Source: Streptomyces melanogenes
GTDB taxonomy: Bacteria; Actinomycetota; Actinomycetes; Streptomycetales; Streptomycetaceae
DNA: 64,000 nucleotides
Assembly: GCF_014649795.1 (NCBI RefSeq)
Contig: NZ_BMTS01000002.1
Location: forward strand, 372,001-436,000
Direction: 5' to 3'
The notes beneath the pieces were generated by a model, which saw only the letters and a list, made by a program, of their open reading frames with translations, was not told where the DNA came from and did no database searches. Below are positions 56,186-64,000 of this stretch, one piece after another. Within the stretch, counting starts at the first letter, position 1; every line of letters begins with the position of its first letter. Both the position numbers and the translations under genes were made by a program.

Positions 56186-58171
56186 ATGGTGGATGGCAAG
56201 GCGTTGGCGGACGCCCCGGCACTGGCCGTTCTGGAACTGCTCGCACTGGATTCACCCCCCGGGCACTTTCAGGAGTTGCTCGACCGCGCACGCCGCGAAA
56301 AACTCCCCCGGATTCCGCTGGAGGAACTGGAAAGGGCGACCCGACTCGCCCTGAAAATCCAGGCCTCGAGCCATCAGCGCCGGCAGCGGGAGTCCGTCAT
56401 GGCCGATCTGGTCAACACCGTCCACGACATGACGATCCCCTACGACCCCGACACCCTGCTCAAGGTCATCACGAGCCGCGCTCGAAGACTGCTCGGGTTC
56501 GACATGGCCTACATCAGCCTGCGCAGGCCCGGCGGCGGCTCGTACGTACACAGCTCGGACGGCGACACCACCTCGCTCAACGTGGGGCTCGTGGTCGAGG
56601 AGAGCCGGGGCCTGGGCGAGATGGCGCACGAGTCGGGCGCGCCCTACTGGACCGCGGACTACCTCAACGACGACCGCATCCCGCACGGCGAGGAGCTCGA
56701 CGCGGTCGTCCGGGCCGAGGGGCTGCACGCCATCATGGTGGTCCCGATCCGCCAGAGCGGCGTGCCCATCGGGTCGTTGTACGGGGCGGACCGGGTCGTG
56801 CGGCACTTCACGCCCGACGAGATCAGCTTCATGCGCTACCTCGCGGACTTCGCCGCGGTCGCCCTGGAGAAGGCCCGTCTGCTCGACCGCTCCCGGAAGG
56901 AGATCGTCGCGCTCCAGGCGGCGGGGGTGCGCGCGCGGGCCACCATCGACCGGACGCGGCGGCTGTCCGGGGCCCTGGCCGCGCTGGTCCAACTGGTGCT
57001 CGGCGGCGGCGATCTGCACGAGCTAGCCAAGGCCGCCGCCGGCACGCTGGACGCCGGGCTCGTGGTGAGCGACGGCTGCGGGCGCCCCCTCGCGAGCGCG
57101 GGCGAGCCACCCGGTCTCGACGAGGCGCGTACGCGCGACGCCGCCCTGGAGGCGCACGCGGCGGGCGGCCCGGTGGAGATCGCGGAGAACGTCTGGGCGG
57201 CCCCGGTCGGCGCGGGCGAGGAGCGCGACCTGGTGCTGCTGCGGGCCGACCGGGCGCTCACCGAGGACGAGCTGGCCTTCTTCGGGTCCGTGGGGCAGAC
57301 GGTGGCGCTGCTGCTCGTGGTGCAGCGCAGCACGGCCGTGGCCGAGGGGCCGCTGCGCGACGAGTTCTTCGACGGACTGCTCACCGCCGTCACCCAGTCG
57401 CCCGGCCAACTTGCCCGCCAGGCCCACCAGTTGGGCATCGACGCGGACGCGCCGCACGTCGTGGTGGTGGCCCGGCCGCAGGGCGGGGAGCACGGCAAGG
57501 CGGTGGTGTGGTCCTCGTCGTACGCCTACCGCAGCTCCGGGCTGATGAAGGTGCACGAGGGCGACATCGTGCTGCTGCTGCCCGGCACCGACGCCTCGGC
57601 CGTCGCCCGCGCGGTCTCCGGCGAGCTGTCGCCGCTGCTCGCCGAGCCCGTCACGGTGGCCTCGGCGGGCCCCGCCGCCTCGCTCGCCTCGGTGGCCCAG
57701 GTCTACCAGGAGGCGCTGCGCTGCTTCGACGCGCTGCTGGCGCTCGACGGCGAGGGCAGCGCCGCCTCCATGGACGACCTGGGCTTCCTCGGGCTGCTGC
57801 TCTCCGACGACCACGACGTCGACGGGTTCGTCGCCTCGGTCATCGGGCCGGTCCTCGACCACGACACCGAGCGCGCGACGCACCTGGTGGCGACGATGGA
57901 GGCGTACTTCGCCGCGGGCAGCAGCCCGACCCGCGCGGCGGGCGGCCTGCACGTCCACGCCAACACGGTGACCCGCCGCCTCGACCGCATCACGGAGCTG
58001 CTCGGCCCCGGCTGGCAGCAGCCCGAGCGCGCCACCGAGGCGCAGCTGGCGCTACGGCTGCTGCGCGCCCGGGACGTGCTGCGCCGCCGCCGGGAGGCGG
58101 TGCTCGGGCAGCGCGGGGCCGCCGTCGGCCCGCACGACACCCCGGGGAATCAGGACACCTTGGGGAAGTAG
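56186..58171 (+). CDS. GAF-domain PucR/CdaR-type transcriptional regulator
   Basis: This regulator has 661 residues in three parts: an N-terminal helical and GAF region (LLGFDMAYISLRRPGGGSYV, GAPYWTADYLNDDRI, GSLYGADRVVRHFTPDEISFMRYLADFAAVALEKA), a middle PucR-like part, and a C-terminal HTH_30 (HVHANTVTRRLDRITELLGPGW ... LALRLLRAR). The ATG at 56186 follows GGGGGGCGG; an ATG at 56171 is the alternative. Its 3' end overlaps the convergent transposase-like gene by 22 bp. It is the full-length relative of the truncated gene at 43389 and may control the phenazine genes. Confidence 0.88.
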   Translation: MVDGKALADAPALAVLELLALDSPPGHFQELLDRARREKLPRIPLEELERATRLALKIQASSHQRRQRESVMADLVNTVHDMTIPYDPDTLLKVITSRARRLLGFDMAYISLRRPGGGSYVHSSDGDTTSLNVGLVVEESRGLGEMAHESGAPYWTADYLNDDRIPHGEELDAVVRAEGLHAIMVVPIRQSGVPIGSLYGADRVVRHFTPDEISFMRYLADFAAVALEKARLLDRSRKEIVALQAAGVRARATIDRTRRLSGALAALVQLVLGGGDLHELAKAAAGTLDAGLVVSDGCGRPLASAGEPPGLDEARTRDAALEAHAAGGPVEIAENVWAAPVGAGEERDLVLLRADRALTEDELAFFGSVGQTVALLLVVQRSTAVAEGPLRDEFFDGLLTAVTQSPGQLARQAHQLGIDADAPHVVVVARPQGGEHGKAVVWSSSYAYRSSGLMKVHEGDIVLLLPGTDASAVARAVSGELSPLLAEPVTVASAGPAASLASVAQVYQEALRCFDALLALDGEGSAASMDDLGFLGLLLSDDHDVDGFVASVIGPVLDHDTERATHLVATMEAYFAAGSSPTRAAGGLHVHANTVTRRLDRITELLGPGWQQPERATEAQLALRLLRARDVLRRRREAVLGQRGAAVGPHDTPGNQDTLGK

Positions 58172-59400
58172 CCCTCCACCGGCCTGCGGCTCGCCGTCAG
58201 GACCTCCAGGGCGTGCGCCGCCGAGGCCAGCGTCATGTGGCAGTGCCAGCCGCGCAGCGACCGCCCCTCGAAGTCCCGCAGCCCCGACCGGTCCCCGTGG
58301 TCCGCGAAGTCCCGGCCGACCCGGTCGGCCAGCCGGGTCAGGCTCAGCAGGGTGGACGTGGGCACGCCGCCCATGTTGGTGAGCCACAGCTGGGTGGGCG
58401 CCCGGTGCGCCTCCTCCCACTCCCCGACCAGCGCGAGCCCGCCCTCGCGGGCGTCCCGGAACACCGGCGTCCCGCCCGGCAGCCCCACCCGCACCTTGAC
58501 GGCCGGAGTGTGCCGTACGCCCGAGGGCGCGCCCGGGTCGAACCTGCCGACCCGCTGGCGGCGCCCCTTGACCGAGTCGAGGATCCGCTGCACCGGCAGC
58601 GGACCCGTGCCGAACCGGGCCAGGGCGGGCTCCTCCACGGTGAACAGGGAGGCGGCCCCGACGCGCGCGAGCACCGGCACCCCGGCCGCGCCGAACCGCC
58701 GCACCAGCGCCTCCGGGTCGCGCACCGGAAGATCCAGCACCACGGGCAGCAGCGGGGCGCCGTGCAGGCCCGCGAACTCCAGCGCCGCGGTGGTGGCGCA
58801 CTCCTCGGGCGACTCGACGGGGTGCCGGGAGGACCTTCCGCCGGACGCGCCGGTGGCCCTATCCTTCTCCTCGCCCGGGCCCGCGGGCAGGACCAGGCGC
58901 CAGTTCACCGGCGCCGCCGCCTCCTCGGAGGCGGACCACACGCCGAAGGCCTGCTGGCCGTGGAACATCTGGTTGCGGTAGAGGTCGAAGCTGCGGCCCA
59001 CGCCCACCGAGTGGCTGCCGGACTTGGGGATCGACATCTGCCGCACCACCCAGGCCTGCGGCTGGATCACCTGGCCCAGCCAGCAGGCCAGCGCCTCGCG
59101 CACCGGGCGCCACTCCCAGGTGGAGTTGCAGATGAAGTGGTGCAGGGTCTGCTCAAGGGTGGGATCGCCCAGGCAGGCCGCCACGTTCCTGATGGACCGG
59201 CGCCCCTTCGCCGTCAGCAGCCCGCGCAGATACTGCTCGCCCTTGTGCCGCTGGTCGCGCCTGGGTAAGGAGGCGAACAGCACGTTGCTCATGTCCCTGA
59301 GCATGAACTCGCGCTCGTACATGACCGCCGGTGAAGTCCGCTGCGACGGCACAGCGCGACGATTCCAGACAGACCTCATACTGCCGGCGGGAACGCTCAC
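58150..59400 (-). CDS. Domesticated IS701-family transposase-like protein
   Basis: The 416-residue protein follows the IS701 (DDE_5) transposase along its length: LFASLPRRDQRHKGEQYLRGLLTAKGRRSIRNVA, LHHFICNSTWEWRPVREAL, SIPKSGSHSVGVGRSF, WRLVLP, and FEGRSLRGWHCHMTLASAAHAL. The catalytic motif expected as VIDDT before FPKxGxHSVGV reads VVRQMSIPK, so the first Asp is lost, and the late Glu also appears changed. No terminal repeats were seen. It is a probable exapted protein, perhaps a cluster regulator. The GTG at 59400 follows GGGGG; internal ATGs are possible starts. Confidence 0.75.
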   Translation of the reverse strand: MSVPAGSMRSVWNRRAVPSQRTSPAVMYEREFMLRDMSNVLFASLPRRDQRHKGEQYLRGLLTAKGRRSIRNVAACLGDPTLEQTLHHFICNSTWEWRPVREALACWLGQVIQPQAWVVRQMSIPKSGSHSVGVGRSFDLYRNQMFHGQQAFGVWSASEEAAAPVNWRLVLPAGPGEEKDRATGASGGRSSRHPVESPEECATTAALEFAGLHGAPLLPVVLDLPVRDPEALVRRFGAAGVPVLARVGAASLFTVEEPALARFGTGPLPVQRILDSVKGRRQRVGRFDPGAPSGVRHTPAVKVRVGLPGGTPVFRDAREGGLALVGEWEEAHRAPTQLWLTNMGGVPTSTLLSLTRLADRVGRDFADHGDRSGLRDFEGRSLRGWHCHMTLASAAHALEVLTASRRPVEGYFPKVS

Positions 59401-59821
59401 CAGAAACCCCCATCTAGTGGTGTTTGGGCGGCTGATCGAAGCCACCCCTTCGAGAATGGCCGGGACTCGACGGACGGGCGAGGTGCACGGGGCACCCCAT
59501 CGCGCCGCCGCGTGGGTGGCTCGCCACTGCCGACCCGCCGGCGCACCCGTTCCCGGCGCGGCGCCACGCGGTACGGTGCGCCCCGGTGGTGACTGCGCCA
59601 CCGCGCGGCGCGCGCGCAACTCGCCCGGGCCCGCCCCGGCCGGATCCCGTCGGGGCGCCGCGACGCACACTCCGTCAAGTCGGGCCGAGGTTCCGCCCGC
59701 ACTTCCGGGAGTCCCACAAACCCGCTTCGGTTTTGCTCGCGCGGTCGGCGAGGCTCGGCGTCCGGCCGCTTGCTGATCCGCCCTCGGGTGAGCGGTGCCA
59801 CGCCACCCTGGGAGGTATCAG
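59401..59821. other. Divergent intergenic region ahead of phzC
   Basis: This 421-bp gap separates the transposase-like gene from phzC and should hold the promoter of the phzC-phzD-phzE set. I see no gene with a good start and no clean operator; the codon pattern is not protein-like in any frame. Confidence 0.4.
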
Positions 59822-60994
59822 GTGCACAGCGTCCACACGTTCCTCCGCTCGTTGCCCGCAGTGCAGCAACCGGACTGGGAGGGCCACGCGGAACTCGTAC
59901 GGGTCAGGCAGGAGCTCGCCGCGCTGCCGCCGCTCGTCGAGGCGGAGGACGTCGACCACCTCCGCGGCCGCCTCGCCGAGGTCGCGGCCGGGCGGGTCCA
60001 GGTCGTCCAGTCCGGCGACTGCGCCGAGGACTGGGCGGAGAACAGCCACGGCGACGTGGCCCGCAAGGTGGGGCTGCTCGACGTGCTGGCCGGGGTCATG
60101 CGGATGACCTCGCACAAGCCCGTCCTGCGGGTCGGCCGCCTGGCGGGCCAGTACGGCAAGCCCCGCTCCCGGCCCACCGAGACGGTCGCCGGGGTCGAAC
60201 TCCCCGTCTACCGGGGCCACATGGTCAACGCTCCCGAACCCGACCCCGAATTGCGCAAGCCCGACCCCACCCGGATGCTCACCGGCTACCGGTCCGCGCG
60301 CGGCATCCTGGACCTGCTCGGCTGGAGCGGCCCGGCGCGCGGGGCCCGGCACGAGGCGCCGGTGTGGACCAGCCACGAGGCGCTGCTGCTCGACTACGAA
60401 CTGCCGATGGTGCGCCGCCTGGACGACGGCCGCCTGCTGCTCACCTCCACCCACTGGCCGTGGATCGGCGAGCGCACCCGCCAGGTGGACGGCGCCCATG
60501 TGGCGCTGCTCGCGGCCGTGGCCAACCCGGTGGCCTGCAAGGTGGGCCCGCGCACGACCTCGGCGGAACTGCTGGCGCTCTGCGAGAAGCTCGACCCCGA
60601 GCGGGTGCCGGGACGCCTCACGCTGATCGCCCGGATGGGCGCGGACACCGTGGGGGAGCGGCTGCCGTCGCTGGTGGCGGCGGTGCGCGCGGCGGGCCAC
60701 CCGGTGATCTGGCTGACCGACCCGATGCACGGCAACACCGTCAACGGCCCCGAGGGCCTCAAGACGCGGCTGGTGAAGACCGTCGTACGGGAGGTCGTGG
60801 AGTTCCACCGCGCGGTCACGGCGGCGGGCGGCACGGCGGGCGGCATCCATCTGGAGACCACCCCCGACGACGTCACCGAATGCGTCACGGACCAGGACCG
60901 GCTGCACGAGGTCGGCGACAAGTACACGAGCTTCTGCGACCCCCGCCTCAACCCACGCCAGGCGGTCTCGGTGGCGTCGGCCTGGCTGGGCTGA
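59822..60994 (+). CDS. phzC: Class II DAHP synthase, phenazine-associated
   Basis: PhzC makes 3-deoxy-arabino-heptulosonate 7-phosphate from PEP and erythrose 4-phosphate, raising flux to chorismate. The 390-residue plant-type (class II) enzyme has [68 protein letters not shown] and [14 protein letters not shown], with the metal-binding Cys, His, Glu and Asp. The GTG at 59822 follows GGGAGG. It leads the phzC-phzD-phzE gene set and is separate from the phzB-phzF operon. Confidence 0.96.
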   Translation: MHSVHTFLRSLPAVQQPDWEGHAELVRVRQELAALPPLVEAEDVDHLRGRLAEVAAGRVQVVQSGDCAEDWAENSHGDVARKVGLLDVLAGVMRMTSHKPVLRVGRLAGQYGKPRSRPTETVAGVELPVYRGHMVNAPEPDPELRKPDPTRMLTGYRSARGILDLLGWSGPARGARHEAPVWTSHEALLLDYELPMVRRLDDGRLLLTSTHWPWIGERTRQVDGAHVALLAAVANPVACKVGPRTTSAELLALCEKLDPERVPGRLTLIARMGADTVGERLPSLVAAVRAAGHPVIWLTDPMHGNTVNGPEGLKTRLVKTVVREVVEFHRAVTAAGGTAGGIHLETTPDDVTECVTDQDRLHEVGDKYTSFCDPRLNPRQAVSVASAWLG

Positions 60995-61027
60995 TCCAGG
61001 GGCTCTTCGGGGGCCCTTCGGGCCCTT

Positions 61028-61077
61028 CAGGGGCGCGGGGAACTGCGCGCCCAGCCACAGTCAGCCCGCAGCCGACG
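61028..61077. repeat. Copy of dispersed GC-rich element core
   Basis: The core CAGGGGCGCGGGGAACTGCG begins at 61028 and is followed by the CCCGCAGCCGACGA block. A GGGCCC-TTC-GGGCCC mini-hairpin (61011-61025) precedes it. The copy lies in the 128-bp phzC-phzD gap. Confidence 0.75.
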
Positions 61078-61122
61078 AAGCACATTTCCAGCGGAGCACC
61101 TGGCACAGTGAAAGGACCACCC

Positions 61123-61782
61123 ATGGCGGGCCTGCCCACCATCGACCCGTACCCGATGCCCTCCGAGGGCGACCTCCCCGCGAACACCGCGACCTGGAAG
61201 GTCGACCCGAACCGCGCCGTGCTGCTCGTGCACGACATGCAGCGCTACTTCCTGCGGCCGTTCCCGGCGGACCAGGCGCCCGGCGCCGCCCTGGTGCGCA
61301 ACGCCGCCCTGCTGCGCGAGAGCTGCGCGGCGGCCGGGATGCCGGTGGCGTACACCGCGCAGCCCGGCGGGATGAGCGACCAGGAGCGCGGGCTCCTGAA
61401 GGACTTCTGGGGGCCGGGCATGCGCGTCGCCCCGGAGGACCGCAAGGTGATCGACGCGCTCGAACCGGGCCCGGACGACTGGGTGTTCACCAAGTGGCGC
61501 TACAGCGCGTTCTTCAAGTCGGACCTCCTTGAGCGGATGCGCGCGGCCGGCCGCGACCAGCTGATCGTCTGCGGGGTGTACGCGCACGTGGGCATCCTGA
61601 TGACGGCGGTGGAGGCGTTCACCAACGACATCCAGCCCTTCCTCGTCGCCGACGCGGTCGCGGACTTCTCCGAGCAGTACCACCGCATGGCCCTGGACTA
61701 CGCGGCCGAGCGCTGTGCCGTGGTCACCACCGCCAAGTCGGTCCTCGCCGAGCTGGCCCCGGCGGACGGGGCGGGCCGATGA
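61123..61782 (+). CDS. phzD: Isochorismatase PhzD
   Basis: PhzD hydrolyses 2-amino-2-deoxyisochorismate to trans-2,3-dihydro-3-hydroxyanthranilate and pyruvate. The 219-residue protein has the nucleophile-region aspartate in [15 protein letters not shown], the lysine in [11 protein letters not shown], and [34 protein letters not shown], matching the phenazine subgroup of isochorismatases. The ATG at 61123 follows AAAGGA. The stop overlaps the phzE start (ATGA). Confidence 0.97.
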   Translation: MAGLPTIDPYPMPSEGDLPANTATWKVDPNRAVLLVHDMQRYFLRPFPADQAPGAALVRNAALLRESCAAAGMPVAYTAQPGGMSDQERGLLKDFWGPGMRVAPEDRKVIDALEPGPDDWVFTKWRYSAFFKSDLLERMRAAGRDQLIVCGVYAHVGILMTAVEAFTNDIQPFLVADAVADFSEQYHRMALDYAAERCAVVTTAKSVLAELAPADGAGR

Positions 61783-63731
61783 GCGAGAGACTCCCCTCGG
61801 AGCCGGACCTGCTGGGCCGGGTGCTGGCGCGGGACCCCGCCGCGTACGCCCTGCTGCACCGGCCCGAGACGCTCGGCCGCGACGTCCTCGAAGTGCTGCT
61901 CGGCGAGGTCTTCGACGTCGACACCCTGGCCGACATACCGCTGCCGGACGCGCCCGCCGGCGAGGGTGCCCGCCACGAGGTGCTCGCGGTCGTCCCGTAC
62001 CGCCAGATCTCCGAGCGCGGCTTCACCAGCACCGACGACGGCGAGCCGCTGCTCGTCATGTCCGTCGAGGAGCAGGGCGAACTGCCGCTCGCCGAGGCGT
62101 TACGGAGGCTGCCCGACGAGCCGGTCACGCTCGCCGACGGCCGCTTCGACGTGCCCGACGACAGCTACGCGGCGATCGTGCGCGACGTCATCGAGCGCGA
62201 GATCGGCAACGGCGAGGGCGCCAACTTCGTCATCAAGCGCGCCTTCGTCGCCGACATCACGCCGTACACCCCGCACAGCGCCCTGTCGTTCTTCCGGCGC
62301 CTGGTCGAGCGGGAGTCCGGCGCGTACTGGACGTTCCTGGTGCACACCGGCGGGCGCACCTTCGTCGGCGCCAGCCCCGAGCGGCATGTCAGCCTGCACG
62401 GCGGCACCGCCGTGATGAACCCCATCAGCGGCACCTACCGCTACCCGGCGGCGGGCCCCGACCTGCCCGGCGTGATGGCCTTCCTCGCCGACCGCAAGGA
62501 GGCCGACGAGCTCTACATGGTGGTCGACGAAGAGCTCAAGATGATGGCGCGGATCTGCGAGGGCGGCGGCCGGGTCGTCGGCCCGTACCTCAAGGAGATG
62601 GGCCGCCTCGCGCACACCGAGTACTTCATCGAGGGCCGCACCGGCCACGACGTGCGCGACATCCTGCGCGAGACGATGTTCGCCCCCACCGTGACCGGCA
62701 GCCCGCTGGAGAGCGCCTGCAAGGTGATCACGCGGTACGAGCCGGAGGGGCGCGGCTACTACAGCGGCGTCATGGCCCTCGTCGGCCGCGACGAGCAGGG
62801 CGGGCGCACCATGGACTCCGCCATCCTCATCCGCACCACCGACATCAGCGACGAGGGGCGGCTCAGCATCGGCGTGGGCGCGACCCTGGTGCGCCACTCC
62901 GACCCGGTGAGCGAGGTCGCCGAGACCCGGGCGAAGGCCGCCGGGCTGCTCGCCGCCCTCGAAGCGGGCCCGGCGGGCGCGCCCCGCCCGGCCCCCGTCG
63001 AGCGGTTCGCCGGGCACGCCCGGGTGCGCGAGGCGCTGGAGCACCGCAACGACCGCATCGCCCGCTTCTGGCTGCGCGACCCCGCACAGCGCGCGGCCCC
63101 CGTCGAGGAGCTCGCCGGGCGCAGCGTGCTGATCGTGGACGCGGAGGACACCTTCACCTCGATGATCGGCCACGAACTGGCGGCGCTTGGCCTCGATGTG
63201 ATGGTCCGTCGGTTCGACGAGCCGTACGACGTGGCCGACCACGACCTGGTCGTCATGGGCCCCGGTCCGGGCGACCCCCGGGAGACCGCCCACCCCAAGA
63301 TCGCGCATCTGCGGGGCGCGGTGACCCGGCTCCTCGACGACCGGCGCCCGTTCGTGGCCGTCTGCCTCAGCCACCAGGTCCTCTCCACCCTGCTGGGCCT
63401 GGGTCTGGCCCGCCGCGACACCCCCAACCAGGGCGTCCAGAAGGAGATCGACCTGTTCGGCGCGTACGAGCGGGTGGGCTTCTACAACACGTTCGCCGCC
63501 CGCAGCGCCGACGACAAGCTCACCCACCCCGACCACGGCGTCATCGAGATCAGCCGCGACCCGGACACCGGCGAGGTGCACGCGCTGCGCGGCCCGGGCT
63601 TCGCCTCGATGCAGTTCCACGCCGAGTCGGTGCTCACCGAGGACGGCGTACGGATCCTCGCCGAGGCACTGACCGGAGTGATCCGCTCCGGCGTCGGGCC
63701 GCTGACGGGGGAGGCGCGCCGACCGGTCTGA
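61779..63731 (+). CDS. phzE: 2-amino-2-deoxyisochorismate synthase PhzE
   Basis: PhzE aminates chorismate to 2-amino-2-deoxyisochorismate using glutamine. The 650-residue protein fuses a chorismate-binding domain ([63 protein letters not shown]) to a C-terminal class I glutaminase ([10 protein letters not shown], nucleophile Cys in [22 protein letters not shown]). The fusion order and length are those of PhzE and not of separate TrpE/TrpG. It overlaps phzD by 4 bases. Confidence 0.97.
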   Translation: MSERLPSEPDLLGRVLARDPAAYALLHRPETLGRDVLEVLLGEVFDVDTLADIPLPDAPAGEGARHEVLAVVPYRQISERGFTSTDDGEPLLVMSVEEQGELPLAEALRRLPDEPVTLADGRFDVPDDSYAAIVRDVIEREIGNGEGANFVIKRAFVADITPYTPHSALSFFRRLVERESGAYWTFLVHTGGRTFVGASPERHVSLHGGTAVMNPISGTYRYPAAGPDLPGVMAFLADRKEADELYMVVDEELKMMARICEGGGRVVGPYLKEMGRLAHTEYFIEGRTGHDVRDILRETMFAPTVTGSPLESACKVITRYEPEGRGYYSGVMALVGRDEQGGRTMDSAILIRTTDISDEGRLSIGVGATLVRHSDPVSEVAETRAKAAGLLAALEAGPAGAPRPAPVERFAGHARVREALEHRNDRIARFWLRDPAQRAAPVEELAGRSVLIVDAEDTFTSMIGHELAALGLDVMVRRFDEPYDVADHDLVVMGPGPGDPRETAHPKIAHLRGAVTRLLDDRRPFVAVCLSHQVLSTLLGLGLARRDTPNQGVQKEIDLFGAYERVGFYNTFAARSADDKLTHPDHGVIEISRDPDTGEVHALRGPGFASMQFHAESVLTEDGVRILAEALTGVIRSGVGPLTGEARRPV

Positions 63732-63796
63732 GAGGGGCGGCGTTTATGTTGTGGGGGAGCCCCGCGCCCCGCACCCGCCGCCAAGGAGGGCACCCC

Positions 63797-64000
63797 GTGC
63801 CGTACACCCCCGCCGCCGCAGAAGCGCTCCTCACCGCACCCGGGGCGCCCTTCGCCGTCGAGCGGGGCCCGGACGGGGTGCCGGTCTACGCCGGGGGCCC
63901 GCGGACCCTGCGCGAGTTCGTGGAGGTCACCTGGGCCTACGGCGACCGGCCCTTCCTGGTGGCGGAGAGCGGCACCCACACCTACGCCCAGTTCTTCGCG
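63797..64000 (+). CDS. AMP-dependent acyl/aryl ligase, N-terminal part
   Basis: The frame starts VPYTPAAAEALLTAPGAPF at a GTG with AAGGAGGG upstream and runs off the window end. The visible 68 residues (ALLTAPGAPFAVE, RTLREFVEVTWAYGDRPFLVAESGTHTYAQFFA) match the start of ANL-family ligases, where an FRTWAELL/TYAQF motif leads the first domain. It is the next gene after phzE, 65 bp downstream. It could activate phenazine-carboxylate or the aminohydroxybenzoate as AMP or CoA derivative (EhpF-like). The substrate cannot be judged from this fragment. Confidence 0.8.
   Translation, partial: MPYTPAAAEALLTAPGAPFAVERGPDGVPVYAGGPRTLREFVEVTWAYGDRPFLVAESGTHTYAQFFA

Noticed and set aside
61779..63731. 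PhzE as anthranilate synthase for tryptophan
   Set aside because: The TrpE-TrpG type fusion next to phzD and phzC, and the overlap with phzD, point to aminodeoxyisochorismate synthesis.

Overview
The window is about 72-75% G+C, has strongly GC3-biased codons and purine-rich ribosome binding sites, and encodes DUF397, XRE-DUF5753, DUF6879, SARP and FbiC-type proteins. Together these point to a Streptomyces (or close actinomycete) chromosome. The left part (1-28.9 kb) looks like ordinary chromosome with some accessory inserts. The right part (28.9-64.0 kb) is a secondary-metabolite region that runs off the right edge.

Left part: a 5'-truncated aldehyde dehydrogenase; a Tat-exported PHP-domain metallohydrolase; a luciferase-like F420-type oxidoreductase; a CocE/NonD hydrolase; the bifunctional F420 (FO) synthase fbiC; a STAND-type ATPase with a long TPR array; an ADP-ribosylglycohydrolase; a decayed IscB (OMEGA) nuclease locus with a plausible guide-RNA region; a sodium:solute symporter; an SDR with a divergent unknown protein; a DUF397/XRE pair; a GPP34 protein; a membrane-anchored D,D-carboxypeptidase with a long disordered N-terminus; a polytopic membrane protein; a secreted amidohydrolase; and a LacI regulator.

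First biosynthetic block (minus strand, 38.4 to 28.9 kb): a SARP activator, aspartokinase, GriI/NspI-type aldolase, GriH/NspH-type cyclase, copper chaperone, tyrosinase-like o-aminophenol oxidase, asparagine-synthetase-like amidotransferase and a Tat-type carboxylesterase. The order fits aspartate semialdehyde supply, then 3-amino-4-hydroxybenzoate, then an amide, then oxidation or nitrosation of the o-aminophenol. This resembles the 4-hydroxy-3-nitrosobenzamide (nsp) pathway more than grixazone, because no GriC/GriD carboxylate reductase is seen.

Second block (38.5-64 kb): an exporter, two berberine-bridge-type flavin oxidases, an F420:NADP-reductase-like protein, an FAD/NAD(P) oxidoreductase, several regulators (LuxR, two GAF/PucR-type of which one is truncated, LysR), and a phenazine core: phzB, phzF, phzC, phzD and phzE, followed by the start of an AMP-forming ligase. 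No phzG is visible. A transposase-derived protein of the IS701 family with lost catalytic residues sits between the PucR-like regulator and phzC. A whiJ-like XRE/DUF6879 pair and a tRNA-Arg(CCU) lie between the two chemical blocks.

A GC-rich repeat family recurs at four places. One copy lies in the nspH-nspE gap and another in the phzC-phzD gap, which are the largest intercistronic gaps of the two biosynthetic operons. The main points of interest are the adjacent nitrosobenzamide-type and phenazine pathways, the IscB relic, the domesticated IS701 transposase, and the paired flavin oxidases.
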